Origin: Axinella damicornis
Lineage: Eukaryota > Porifera > Demospongiae > Axinellida > Axinellidae
Length of the DNA stretch: 64,000 nt
Direction of reading: 5' to 3'
Assembly (NCBI GenBank): GCA_963931865.1
Contig: OZ007507.1
Coordinates: forward strand, 8,057,847 to 8,121,846
The notes below the pieces were generated by a model. It was not told the DNA's origin. It was given only the letters and a program-made list of their open reading frames with translations, and made no database searches. Numbering within the stretch: position 1 is the first letter of the stretch; every line of letters begins with the position of its first letter. Positions 20,601-31,172 of this stretch are shown here, one piece after another. Position numbers and translations under genes: made by a program.

Positions 20601-23364
20601 CGTACTGAAGCATGTATTCATAAGGGGGAGGCCGAGGGTGCGAATGACGTCTTTGTAGTCATACAGGATGGTTGAGTGTGTGACGCTTTCTACTTTACTA
20701 CACTGGTCCTCCATCTGTTAGATGAGCTGGTTGTGTATAAACCGAACTTCTTGTTATCCGGTGAACAAATACAGCCCAATGTCCCGTGGACACATCAGGA
20801 CAGAGTTCACTTCATTAGACTTGCCACTGGCAGAGTTCACTTCATTTGGCTTGCAACTGTATGGTTGGTGACTATCACATCCCAAAATTTTATATGAAAA
20901 CTAATAAGCAAATGAAATTAGTGTTACATAGTTAGTGGTCTTGTAATCTGCCTACTTTCCCTATTCTGGTGACAAGTGATGCATATGTGGGCTGTTCTTG
21001 GGTGCTTGCTTGAAATTCTAGAAGGCACTTCCCTGAGGCACATACAATAACTGCTGTCTAGAATGGACTGGAGACCTTTCACCCCAATGTAAAACTTTAC
21101 TGGTGATGTCGTAGTAGTGAGGTGCTTTGTTGCTGCACACGTGTGTGTTTTGGCGTGTGTGTTTTGGTGTAGGCCTGGCCTGGGTGTGGAACTGACCTCT
21201 ATAGCGACCATGCCACGATCTATGCCATGCTAACATGACTGATGATACCTGTCATCCGAACATGGATCAGTTATCTATGTCAAATGCTGTTCATCAGAAT
21301 TGTGCTCAGCTATTATGCTAGTAGAATTCTGGATGCCGTTTTGTACTTCAAAAAGTATGCTGGCATAATTGGGAAAGGCCCAATTGTTACTTGTGCTACA
21401 GGAACATGCACAGGTGGTGCATACACAGTCACATAAGCTTTCACCCTGCACTGCACCATGGTTTCCTCACTGCCTGCACGGCAGTTACCAAATCACTCTC
21501 CTTGTTATGGCATGTCATCAAGGAGGGAAACATTGAAAAGTGAGTAGTCTCTCTCCTCTTTCCCCGTTGCAAGACGACAAGGGGATTTAAAAGGGAGTAG
21601 AGAGTCTTCTCTCTCTTGTTCCTGCATTGCAAGAATGACATTCGCCTAACAAAGCCTATCAAACATATCTGTCCATTCAGACTGTGTATGTGAACTGACA
21701 TGCATGAGATAGTGTTATTCCATCTTCCACTCCCCCATGGGTTGGCTTATGGCATTCCTCCTTGTTTCTGAGAGTTGGAACATGACAGACCATCCTTCTT
21801 AGAAACTACTTTCGAATGGTGTCTGTGTATGTGTGCATGTTTTGTTGTCCTGACATCCTCCCTCCCTCTCTCTCTCCATCCTGCTCCTTCCCCACCCCCC
21901 ATTTCCTCCCCCTCCTCTTCCTCCCCTTCTCAGAATAAGAGCCGAATTGTGCGGACAATCATACATGTATGCGTTGAACCTTCCATGATTGGACAGGGAG
22001 GGTCTGGGGTAGCAGGAGAAGACAGCCAAGCCAACTGCCTAAGGTGGGAGGGTCCTAACATAACATGCATATACTATCACATTTGGTGTGCAGTGCAACA
22101 GGCTTGCCTCTAGCGTTCAGCCATGCACTGCCACTGACTTCAACCGGGAAAAGCTGTATGGACAGTAGCAGTCTCACTACGTACTGTAAGACGCCAACTA
22201 GCCCAGCCCCTCTACTATAACTCTCTACTTTCCTTTACTGTGCCACAAAGCCGGCTTCCTCTTGCCTGCTTGCCTTACAGTGGTTGACGGTCATTTCTGT
22301 GCCCCTGAGTGGTGACGTAGGCAAGCCTCTGAGTGCTTAAGGGGTGTGCTGTTTCTTAGTCAGTTTCATTTCGGGAAGCTCTACATGAGTGGCTGCCGTT
22401 ACTGTGGTCAGATGGCTGAGCATCAATGGTGCACCCTAGCCTCGTTCCCAGTCCCATGCCCAGCTTTTCATCGCTGCTTAGTACGGTAAAGCGGGGAGGG
22501 CCTGGTACATTTCCTCACGTGAGTGACGTCAAGGGTAGAAAGGGGTAGAAAGACCGGAAGTTTAACGTGGGCGTAGTGGGTCTCAGAACAGCAAGAAGAG
22601 CGAAGGTACCAGGTAACACACCACACGTATCTAGCTAGCCGGGGGCGACTGTCATACTGACCGAGCGTTGAACGTGTAGATGGTTGAATAACACGCAAAA
22701 AGTAGCATCTTAGTTCTGAACATTTTGCGGTTTTTCAATTACGTCATGCTCACGTGAGGAAATGTACCAGGCCCTCCCCGCTTTACCGTACTAAGCAGCG
22801 ACGAAAAGCTGGGCGTGGGACTGGGTACGAGGCTAGGTGCACCCATTGTCACCACTTACCGTACTCACTACAAGGAGCATGTGTTGCTCACTACAAGGAG
22901 CATGTGTTGGTTGCTATGTACCTTTTCCCTTCCGGTACAAGGTCTGCTAATTGAGACGGTGGGATGGTGGAGCAGACAGATAGAGCAGGGCAGAAGGCCC
23001 ATCCTCCTTGGAACCAACAATGGTAAGGGAGAGAAGGGAGTGAAGGGAGTGGGAGAGGGGAAGGAGGGGATTGAGGAGTGGGGAGAGGTGGGAGGGATGG
23101 AGAGTTGGGAAGGAGAGGGAGGGGAGGGGGAAGGAAGGGGAGGAAGGGAAGGGGGAGGAGAGAGGGAGGGGATGGAAAACGGGAGGAGATGGGAATGGAG
23201 GCAGTTGGCTACGAAATTTATGCACAAGGTGGTGTACTAAACTGTGTATGCCATGTAATGTAACTCCTGATCTCCTGCACACACCTTCACCTCACAGTGC
23301 ACCGTCACCAGGCTCCGTCTATGAGATGGACACTGATTTCCAGGACGGCCTGCTGCCTAATTAA
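14417..23364 (+). CDS. Unrecognised multi-exon gene (candidate exons)
   Basis: Exon 14417-14542 starts with ATG, gives MVSDGSSGPAGLKMRSGFDY plus 22 more residues and ends at GTG/GTAAGT. Exon 18192-18269 (after TTGTGCAG) gives VRVLDRDGHDVMQCPKGWQC plus IADNTN and ends at AAT/GTAAGT. Both are phase 0 and join in frame. Further candidates are 21934-21966 (NKSRIVRTIIH, donor GTATGC), 22942-23022 (LLIETVGWWSRQIEQGRRPI, donor GTAAGG) and a terminal 23298-23364 (APSPGSVYEMDTDFQDGLLP, stop). The last joins do not keep phase as read, so an exon is missing or misplaced. The product is not recognised. The first two exons are well supported; one transcription unit over 9 kb is inference. Confidence 0.45.
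14667..14698. repeat. Poly-G tract of about 32 bases
   Basis: A long G run followed at 14713-14725 by a C run. Other G or C runs are at about 17096-17114, 18526-18550, 38404-38424 and 55129-55156. Confidence 0.9.
15067..15109. mobile_element. 43-bp minimal hairpin-family element with 9-bp target duplication
   Basis: TAGCCTCGTACCC and GGGCACGAGGCTA at the ends, flanked by CCTTATACT (15058-15066) and CCTTACACT (15110-15118), an 8/9 match. It is the smallest copy and consists almost entirely of the two ends. Confidence 0.75.
15152..15234. mobile_element. Diverged hairpin element
   Basis: Inverse arms GCCAGACCCAGACCCAACC and GGTTGGTCTGGGTCC, with a central CCAGTATACTGG palindrome. Related to the 108-bp element at 29596 (shared AGACCCAAAC/CAACC and TCGTTTCCAGTAT motifs). 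Confidence 0.55.
15574..16163. mobile_element. 590-bp palindromic element with 8-bp target duplication
   Basis: Ends GGGCAACTATGAAAGCAGGA and GCTTTCATAGTTGCCC are inverse copies, with arms of about 240 bp. It is flanked on both sides by TCTCCAGA (15566-15573, 16164-16171). Inner arm landmarks are TAAGATGCGGGCCGC, TTTTTGGGTGAGTCCAG, TAGCTTCTGTCCTACA and TCGAGTCGGTAGAG. A diverged, partial copy lies at 30838-31172. The 8-bp duplication would suit a hAT-type transposase, which is inference. Confidence 0.8.
16164..16830 (-). pseudogene. Degenerate ORF within the TIR element, unrecognised
   Basis: The minus-strand frame runs through YLRCKSRTPMLTTGPSC, RTKRKKSPSQQRR, RLQEFLHRKKQLEASSG, then after stops NKQLEFFHGAESEVEARANT and ERPQGMATPIKDHSLASHSG toward 16164. 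Several in-frame stops interrupt it. KKQLEASSGVQIKARAS and NKQLEFFHGAESEVEARA look like two diverged copies of one motif. The basic stretch suggests nucleic-acid binding. No family is recognised, and the right palindromic element truncates it. Confidence 0.3.
18810..19090 (-). repeat. Imperfect direct duplication inside an intron
   Basis: About 110-150 bp starting CTCTAGTGCCACACAG (18822) recurs as CTCTGGTGCCACAAAG (18978), sharing CGATCGG(C/T)CTT and ACTGGTGTATGCCCAA. The minus strand reads GHTPVEGRSDGTRGK and GHTPVQDRSNYTKGK with VAPEVQQ-like tails. The neighbouring 18706-18795 is inversely repeated at 19095-19170. Probably a decayed element. Confidence 0.5.
19400..21930. other. No gene recognised
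   Basis: Intron-like sequence of the candidate gene at 14417-23364. It contains short repeats (GTAGCTATTGAAG around 19985 and 20115) and no supported exon. Confidence 0.4.
22437..22835. mobile_element. 399-bp hairpin-family element, exact 9-bp target duplication
   Basis: Starts TAGCCTCGTTCCCAG and ends GGGTACGAGGCTA. Flanked by GGTGCACCC on both sides (22428-22436, 22836-22844). Both arms include CAGCTTTTC(A/G)TCGCTGCTTAG-type sequence and AGCGGGGAGGGCCTGGTACA. The interior is about 190 bp of unique sequence (AGAACAGCAAGAAGAGCGAA). Related to 35277 and 47663. Confidence 0.9.
23020..23200 (+). repeat. Polypurine (GGGAGG-type) tract
   Basis: About 180 bases almost entirely A/G on the plus strand. 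Able in principle to form triplex or G-quadruplex structure. The open frames across it are artefacts of composition. Confidence 0.85.
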
Positions 23365-26230
23365 TTAATAAGGTGGGCTACTTCCATGAGGTGCATTGCC
23401 ATAGCACTCTATAGATTTCTGTAATTATGCCTGGGTTGGGCAAATACATGGGGTATAACATGATTTTAGGTCCTTATTGAGACACATTTCTTCCAGTGCA
23501 CGTTTCCATGGTAATGCTAACCCCAAATGTCTCTGCTTCAAGACACTCACTCTCCTAGTGCCTGCCAAGGCCTTCCTACAGCTGAGAACAGACATGGCAT
23601 TGCTGGGTTGTTTTTTTTTACTTAGAACAAGCCATCTCCTGTTGTAGGGTAACCATTTCCAGCTTTCTTGGGTGCAAGTTTTAGCTATGCCAGGTTGGCA
23701 TTTTAAAATGTGAACTAAGGAGCCTGCTATTTAAGGCAGCATCATTCTCAAGTGCAATAAGGCGTGACTCAATGATATTGACGTAACGCGGAGAGATTAT
23801 GGAATATTGTTATTGATCCGTGGAAGCTTCCTCGCGGTTGCGTTTGTGAGGTAGCTAAGTATGGCTCTGGTTCTAGTCATCTAAAATATCGATCTGCTCC
23901 CATGATAGTAGCTTGTTGTTACCTGCGGTAGATGCCCTTCGAGTGTTGGGGATAGTAGTCTCTGTCCGCTTTTCCAGTCGTGTGCTAATACCGTGAAAAC
24001 CACGATGGGAGTACTGCAGTTCATAAGAAATGAGGAAACATCGCCTCAGTCAGAGCAGTTCCACACTGAATAGCCGACTTTTTTCTTCTCAGTTTGCTTC
24101 ACTATGCAGAGGTTATCCAGAATCTCGTGTGGGATTACAAAGGATGAAGGTTTGAAAGAACTGTGACAAACTCTCTTATTTCCCATACGGTTTGTAATTC
24201 TCTGAACCCCAATTGAGTTTTAGTTAGTACTCAGACTGGGCTTTGCTACAACAACAGTATAAACCCTAGCTCTACAGAGAACTGCTCCGACTTTTCCAAT
24301 ATTTGCGATGGCATAATTCTCTTCATCGGCGGGGCGGAAGTGGGCATGGCCAAAAATGATGGCATAGAACGGTCACAACTAATTAATACTAAGTGTTCTT
24401 CAAGTATGAGGTTCATGGTGTACGGCTAACATGATATATATCACCTCAAACTTTAAGTACAGTGGTCACACCTGAGTTTTTCATGATGCTGTGGATGATC
24501 TGGTAACCACATTCCCAGCTAAGTGCCAGCCAAGGTCTTCACTAAAGTATTTATTACTGTAGGCCATCTGCCTGATTGCATACATCGTTTGTGTTCTGCC
24601 ATCTGATTTGAGATCTCAAATTTGAGAGACACCATATGTGACAAGAAATGGCTTGGGATACAGACCATTTTATAGCTTGAGGCTTGGGCATGACTACCCA
24701 GATATAGCCGTGTTCCTAGGCCCCACTCAGTATTTTGTCACCTGCTGGGCAGGGCCTGGGAACAAGGCTATACGTATACAGTGCATAACTAAATAAGGAA
24801 GAGCCTGCTGTTACCTTCTCACAATCAAACTATTTGTAGTCAATGTGTGCAGAGCATACATAGCTGATTGCGATTGAATCCCTGATCATGTTGCTTGACA
24901 GGGAGCAGCCAGAGTGAGAGCGGGGCTGAGACACTCTCCATGACTGTAGAAGAACCAACTCCATGGAAAGCACGGACGACCAGGTAGCAGGAAGCAGCCT
25001 GACTGCCATTCAGATTTGCAACTGTACAGTATGTGATTAGGGCAGGGGTGTCAGATCAGACCACATTCAGCACTTAGAAGATTGAGTGAAAAAACCCAGA
25101 CTGGCATTGATACTCTGTTTTAGTGGAAACCACGCTCCTGGTAGTCGATGCAACTCGCCGGTAGGGCAGACCCATGCTGCTACGAATGACAGTTGAGTTG
25201 AAGCAAGCAATAGTGGCCAGAGGGAAGCACAACCAAATATCAATCAGGAATGTATCTGTTATGCTTTCATTCATGGGGTCCCGTTTGAGTGATAGCTCCA
25301 TAGCCATCAACTTGAGCAGCTATTTTCAGGATTTCTGAGTAATCCATGCTGATTTCCTTGCTCTCTCCTTCTCGCACACACCTGCACACGCACATGTACA
25401 CATGCACACACACACATGTACACACATGTACACTCACACATCCACACACCACAGCCCTGCAGATGACCCACTCTATAATATCCAGAGGATCAGATGGAAC
25501 TTGTGCACTGGTGGAGCTCATAAAATAAATGAATGACACAAACAGTCAAACACATTAATTTTATGAACACATTTTTACTGCCATAAATTATACTTGTTAA
25601 ACAGTCTCTTCATCATTCTGGTTGCCCAGCATGTTTGTAGTAGGTTCTATATTATTGGGTCTAGCTCTAGCTTGGAACTCTCTTGCTTCTTCAGTCAACC
25701 TCCATGGCGACCACAACGGGTACATAGGTGTTGTCGGAAAGAGACGGTGATCCCACCACTCGATCACTGTGAATTGACTGTCCTTGAGTTCATCCTAATA
25801 AGTCCAATGTGAGCTTAAAATCCTGGGACTCATCTCTTAACAGCTGGCCCCAGAGAGATGTCCATCCCAGACTAAATAGAATATAGCAGGTCATAGGCAA
25901 TAATGAACAAGATGAGAGCAGCTGATCAGAATGGACTGTCATATCTGTTGCTATGGTAACAACACTTCTTCTATCCATTGGTTACCATAGACAGAGGATG
26001 CAGTTTTTTTGGCACAGAGGCAGAAAAAAAATCCTACATGCACGAGACCATAACTCTGACACCGCATTCCTAACATCAAAGCATTATGCTAAAGTGAGGG
26101 ATCCAAGAAGCATCATTGCCATAGCAAGAAATTTGAATTTATTGAGGTGGCAGAAAATTTAATCTTGCTGAGCCATGAACTCACTGAATGAATCGACGGT
26201 CAGGTCTGAACAGCTGCTGAATCAGATCTT
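23365..26230. other. No gene recognised
   Basis: Non-coding. A decayed hairpin-family copy lies around 24705-24767 (TAGCCGTGTTCCTAGG to CCTGGGAACAAGGCTA), and CA/TG microsatellite sequence at 25376-25450. Confidence 0.4.
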
Positions 26231-26241
26231 GTGTAGCTGGC

Positions 26242-27230
26242 ATGCAAGTGCCCTGGAAGAATGAAAATGATGAAGCGAGGATACTGACTTCATTCAACAG
26301 TCCTGCAGGTGATATCCCACAATCTACAGGGAGTGGCTTTCTATCATGTCACCCAAGATCTACTTACCAATCAGTTATTGTTGGGGAATGCACAAGATAC
26401 GCCAGCGACACTCAGGTTGGTCACCGAGAGAGAGCTCACTAACGTAGAGCATTTGGCAGGTGTTCACCTATGTCAGAATCACCTTGTCCCCTATCACAAC
26501 CTGCAGGGGGTGTGGCAAAGGTGTGGTACGGTGGAGGGGACTAGGTATAATCAAACCAGATCAAGAACCGAAAATTGGATGAATTGCACCAAAAGCCATT
26601 ATGAAAGTCTTCAACAATTCGGACACAATCCATTTACAATAAGAGTATCAACCAAGTTATGGGTGGCAAGATCAGATTGGGTCCCTCTGGTTCTTAGGCC
26701 TTCAACTGAACGGATTAGCCTCGTACCCAGGCCCCGGGTGGGGCGGGGCCTGGGTACGAGACTTCTGAAGGGTTCAGATCCATACACACATTGGGTTAAC
26801 CCTAGCATCATTCCCAAGCCACATGGGAACGAGGCAAGGCTAATCCTAGCCTAAAAATTCCCATTGTGTCATCTTGAAATTGGTTGACATCAAAGCTTGG
26901 CGGAAGCAACAAGGTTTCTCTGCCAGAACCATTATCAACTCTGCATGGTTACACATCCAGCGCAACAGAGAAAGAATTCAAAAAAGACCCTTGCCGACTT
27001 ACAAACACTTGGCTTACAACAGTCATACGGGTGGGCGGATACCAAAATAATGCGAAGTACGCATCTAGTGCCCACTCTACTCTTCAGCAGTATCTCCTGT
27101 CCATGCCCATATATGGGTGCTTAATTAATACTCTACGGAGAAATGCATATTCCCACATGAAAACGTTCTGGAAAATATTGCCTGAGTCAAGGTCTCTACA
27201 AACTACTCGTCTCCAATGTGTCTGTATGTG
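26242..27230 (+). pseudogene. Possible retroelement reverse-transcriptase C-terminal fragment
   Basis: Frame 26242-26442 reads ILTSFNSPAGDIPQSTGSGF and HPRSTYQSVIVGECTRYASD, resembling the block near the end of some reverse transcriptases (Penelope-like and related) in which a HP-x-x(T)-x-x-x-I-x-x-(G/S)-x-x-x-R pattern follows the thumb. Coherent text continues around 26890-27030 in another frame (basic, with ARTIINSAWLH and NRERIQKRP). A hairpin element at 26716 interrupts. The assignment is tentative. Confidence 0.3.
26716..26765. mobile_element. 50-bp minimal hairpin-family element
   Basis: TAGCCTCGTACCCAGGCCCC and GGGGCCTGGGTACGAG arms. The flanks CTGAACGGAT and CTGAAGGGTT (8/10) look like a decayed target duplication. 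Confidence 0.6.
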
Positions 27231-29580
27231 GTAGGATGACAAATGGACAATTCGTTTCCATTTAAAGACATTCCAGAGGGGGAACAACTCTGTTAGCTTG
27301 CTCCAATGAAAATTGCTCCCACAATACAATTGATTTGGTGTGTACAGTGCTGGTGGAGGAGTACCACAGTGGATATGCATATTGCACAGAATGCCTTGTC
27401 AGTAGCGGATCCAGAGGGGGTTCCGAGGGTTCCGTGCCCCTTTCAAGGAGAACCAAAAAATGCATTTGACTCAGACCGTACACTCAAGGCAGAAAAGCAA
27501 GCTGCATGTGAAATGTAAGAGCAACTTACCTACCTTGACCGTTCGCGGGCTGAAAGCCTGAAGGCAGACATAGTCTTGAGCTAGCTAGGTTTACGCTTGC
27601 TACACAATTTTAATTTTACATCAATTATTTTTGTTTCTGTATATACGTATAATTAGAAAATAAAGCAATAACGCAGTGTTCAATCATGCAATCGACTGTC
27701 CACGTAGCTAGCTGTAATCCGTCGACGATGAAAAGAAGGAAGCTAACAGCCCCACACATCGATACTTACTGGTTACTTAGTCAATCTTCTTTGCGTCTGC
27801 GAACGTGTCCAGAATGCGCAGAGATGCTACGAGAGCGCTTCCTGATCGCTAAAAAGAACACGTAAAATTTTTTTTCCGTGGAGGTAGATATGATCAGGAG
27901 CGCTGAGGCGGTGAAGGAGCGTCGAACTCAGCATGCCCACCCTAGCAGAAGTAGTAGGTATTCACGTGTCCCAAACTTTTACCTTAAATGGCAAGAGCCA
28001 TTACGTAAAAGTGTGAAAGACAAATTGGCGTTGGTGCGGCACCGCAAATTAAGGTCTTCCATACAAGGTATGACCGTCAGGCGTGAGGGAGCACAACATG
28101 TCTGTACTAGATTGACGCTCCTTCGCCGCCTTTGGCGGCTCATACACATGTATGTGCTCCTGATATTACAAATGTGTGGAGAATCTTGCAGCATGGATAG
28201 CTGGCACATGGTATGCAGATATCAGAAGACTGCAGATTATCAATGTGCACTTCCCATTGCCGTGACAATGACTGTAAAATCCCCAGTAGCTCTGTGATAG
28301 TAGTTATGTAGACACTTACAACTAGAAGTTCAGTAGCGCTAAATTGAATGTTGTGAGGTGATGCAAGGATGTCTCTTATATCGTTCTTACGCTCAGTTGC
28401 ACGCACTGCCACTGCTCCAAGACAAAACCCTGAATTATTCATTCACACCTCTCTTCCAGATGTTTCAAAAAGTGACCTAAGTTGACGTAAGGAACTGTCC
28501 CATCCCCGAACTACTTCAGCTATTTTTGCTTCCTAAACAACAAACCATAACTAGTCTGGACCCCAGACACTTTGGGTCTGTGGTCCAGACTAGATCGGTA
28601 CAGAGCCATATCAAGGTTTTGGAACCCTGAAGCCAGGGGGGGCCTATTATTAAAATTACCCCTCCCAGGGAGAATACTTGTACTATCACATCTTGGCAGC
28701 TTACAGCCCCGGGAATATAAGAGCGCGAGTTTACATCCCCAGAAAAATAAGCTAGCTTACAGCCTCGGGAATATAAGGGCACACGTTCAGGGAAATATGC
28801 AGTCTAACCTGGAGTATAGGAATTTGATTTTGTTATGGACGGTGAGCCATATGGAACTGATTGCAGATGAAACTGCAATGAGTGGGAGCTAGAGCAGCTT
28901 TGAGTGAGTCTGGTACGTGGTTGAGTGCATAGGGAGGACGACAGTGAAGGAAGATGGGAAGAGGGCCTTGTTTAACAGGTAGTAGTTCAAGAGAAGGGTG
29001 GGAAGTAAGCAGGATGCATGAATAATCCCTCAGCAGAAAGTAAAATAAACAGTGACAATGCAGCAACAATGCCTTCACGGAAGTTGCCACAAATGCAACG
29101 GGGCTCTGATGGTACAACTAGTGTATGTGCTACAAAGCTGCCTGGAGCAACTGCAATTGAATACACACATACACACTCATACAGCTCTGTGCATACTTCA
29201 CAGTAATGTAGCATCAGTTTCAAAAACGCTGTTTGGACAAGATGCACAAGAGCTGTGCCTGTTGTGTGGGTAAGATCTACATGCAGTCTTCTTGCAGGTC
29301 CGCACCCACCAACTAGTGCACAAGCATGGCCACTGGAAATGTGCAGTGGTGGTCACTCCAATACTTGTCACACTTAGAGCTCCGACCGTTCCGGTGTCTG
29401 TGTGACCTGACCATGCTGCTAAACTGCCAGTTACCCTGTGACCGACGCAAAAACCACTGTGACTGTGTGGTAGTATACAGAGTAATACGGTAAGCCACGC
29501 CTACATCCACCATATGCAGGGTCACAATAGCCTTATTTCCAGGCCGCAATGCAGCCTGGGAACGTGACTAAGGGTCACAA
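27231..29580. other. No gene recognised
   Basis: Mixed non-coding DNA. CAGTAGCGGATCCAGAGGGG near 27400 resembles a hAT-type terminal sequence. 27025-27140 resembles the element at 49709 (GGTGGGCGGATAC, ACGCATCTAG(C/T)GCCCAC). Confidence 0.35.
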
Positions 29581-29595
29581 TATATCGCCAGTCGC

Positions 29596-29703
29596 TAGTC
29601 TCGTTCCCAGACCCAAACAACCCCAGCGAAGATCGCTTGCAGTATCTCGCGAGATACTGCAAGCGATCTTCGCTGGGGTTGTTTGGGTCTGGGAACGAGA
29701 CTA
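29596..29703. mobile_element. 108-bp perfect palindrome of the hairpin family, exact 9-bp target duplication
   Basis: Two 54-base halves are exact reverse complements with no loop: TAGTCTCGTTCCCAGACCCA to GATACTGCAAGCGATC and back. Flanked by GCCAGTCGC on both sides (29587-29595, 29704-29712). A shorter relative is at 61090-61179. Confidence 0.95.
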
Positions 29704-30046
29704 GCCAGTCGCAGCTCTAAGTACGGTGCTTATTTGCATGGGTGACCACCCCTTGTGGAAGGGGCTACAATTTATACATTATAGACAATATTCTGACAGC
29801 AGAATATTCAAGAGGGCAAAACTTGGTGCATAAATTAAACAGGAAATGAAAGCCTACTGCGCTGTATTACACATACCTGGACGATATCAGTGTATAGACG
29901 GGCCCCGCATGGAGAGATGGCAGACGGCACTGATGAACTGATGGGCGGGTGGAAGCACACTCCCTCAGTGGTAGACCCATTGCTGTAGCTAATCAAGAGG
30001 CCGGTCTACGAGTCTCCATCTAGCGGTCGAGGTCAAAGTACATAGC

Positions 30047-30081
30047 CAGTCTCGTTCCCAATGGGTCTGGGAACGAGACTA
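30047..30081. mobile_element. 35-bp minimal hairpin-family element
   Basis: CAGTCTCGTTCCCA and TGGGAACGAGACTA around a short centre. No target duplication seen. Confidence 0.5.
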
Positions 30082-30359
30082 AGACTGAGGCCGGAGCACA
30101 TGGAGGAGGTCGACTGATACCTGGCTGCGTAATCTGAGATGAGCGAGGAACATTCCTGGTGTTTTAAGCACTCTGAAGGTGCTGACGTGACATGAATCCG
30201 TGAGTTTGTTCGCACTGTCGTTGTGGTGACCAACTATTCCAATTAATGCTGAATCTAGGCCTCCAACCTAGCTTTGTCTTGTGAACGCTTTTTCCTTTGT
30301 GTGGCCTGGATGAAGGCTTCATGTGTTGCAAGGGACAAGGGGAAGTCGCGCCCATAGAT

Positions 30360-30760
30360 TCTGCAGTCACAGCTGCGACCGTGGGTCAAAACTTTGACCA
30401 CTCTTTTGCGCGACTTGACCGTTGACTGTGCTGATTTTTGAGCCTTTGACTGTTGACCGTGCTGGTTTACAGGCTTTGACCGTTGACTTGGTCGCAGCTG
30501 TGACTGTGGTACTTAATGGAGTGACCTCCCTTAAAGGGAGAAAGTGGAGGTGTAGTCCTAGATCCTGTAAACAAGGTCTTCACCACACCTGCAGTAACAC
30601 AAGGGGGCGACACTCCCATTCATGCTGTATCTGCGACCGGGGTCAAGAAATCTAGACCGTCATTTTTGCTGCTTGACCACTTGACCGCATCACTAAAAGA
30701 CTTGACTAAAAGACTTGACTGTTTGACGTTGTGTACAGGGTCAAGTGGTCCAGTCATTAG
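30360..30760. repeat. Cluster of TTGACC/TTGACT repeats with inverted ends
   Basis: About 20 TTGAC motifs in 400 bp, with TCACAGCTGCGACC and GGTCGCAGCTGTGA as inverse flanks at about 30367-30505. It may be a decayed hairpin element. The motifs also resemble nuclear-receptor half-sites, which may be chance. Confidence 0.5.
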
Positions 30761-30837
30761 CCAGCCACGTGGATAATTTGGTTAATGCTATGGCTTCTGT
30801 CTCGTGAAGTGCATTCTGTGTGGTTCTAATCTTTCCA

Positions 30838-31172
30838 TGAGCTTCAATGGAAAGATTAGAAGAGCATTTATTTAGTGCAGAAACCAAACTCCAGCCCTTT
30901 GGTAAAGCATAGGATACAGGAATAATATTCCTGTATCATCTAAAACGATGACTGAAGCTCATTATTGAAGCTCATTAAATATGCACGTGGCCTTTGACCT
31001 CTGCTTACTTGAGTAAAGTCACGAAAGATGCTACAACAGGCCTAGCAATCAACTTTAGTGAATGAATAAGTATCTTTAGCTTCTGTCCTACGTTGAAAAG
31101 GGCTGGAAAAGGCATTTCACAGAATTTTGGGTGAGTCCAGAAGTCCAGTCCAGTAGTCCAGTCCAGTGAATA
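30838..31172. mobile_element. Partial copy of the palindromic element at 15574
   Basis: Shares GAAGAGCATTTATTTA, AATAATATTCCT, GAAGCTCATTAAATATGCAC, TTAGCTTCTGTCCTAC and TTTTGGGTGAGTCCAG in the same order as 15780-16080. One arm is missing. Confidence 0.7.

Noticed and set aside
22868..23282. Pro/Ser-rich minus-strand frames
   Set aside because: Produced by the polypurine tract on the other strand.
29281..29460. Possible zinc-finger-like exon reading VRTHQLVHKHGHWKC
   Set aside because: Only one partial His pair, no second finger and no donor in phase.
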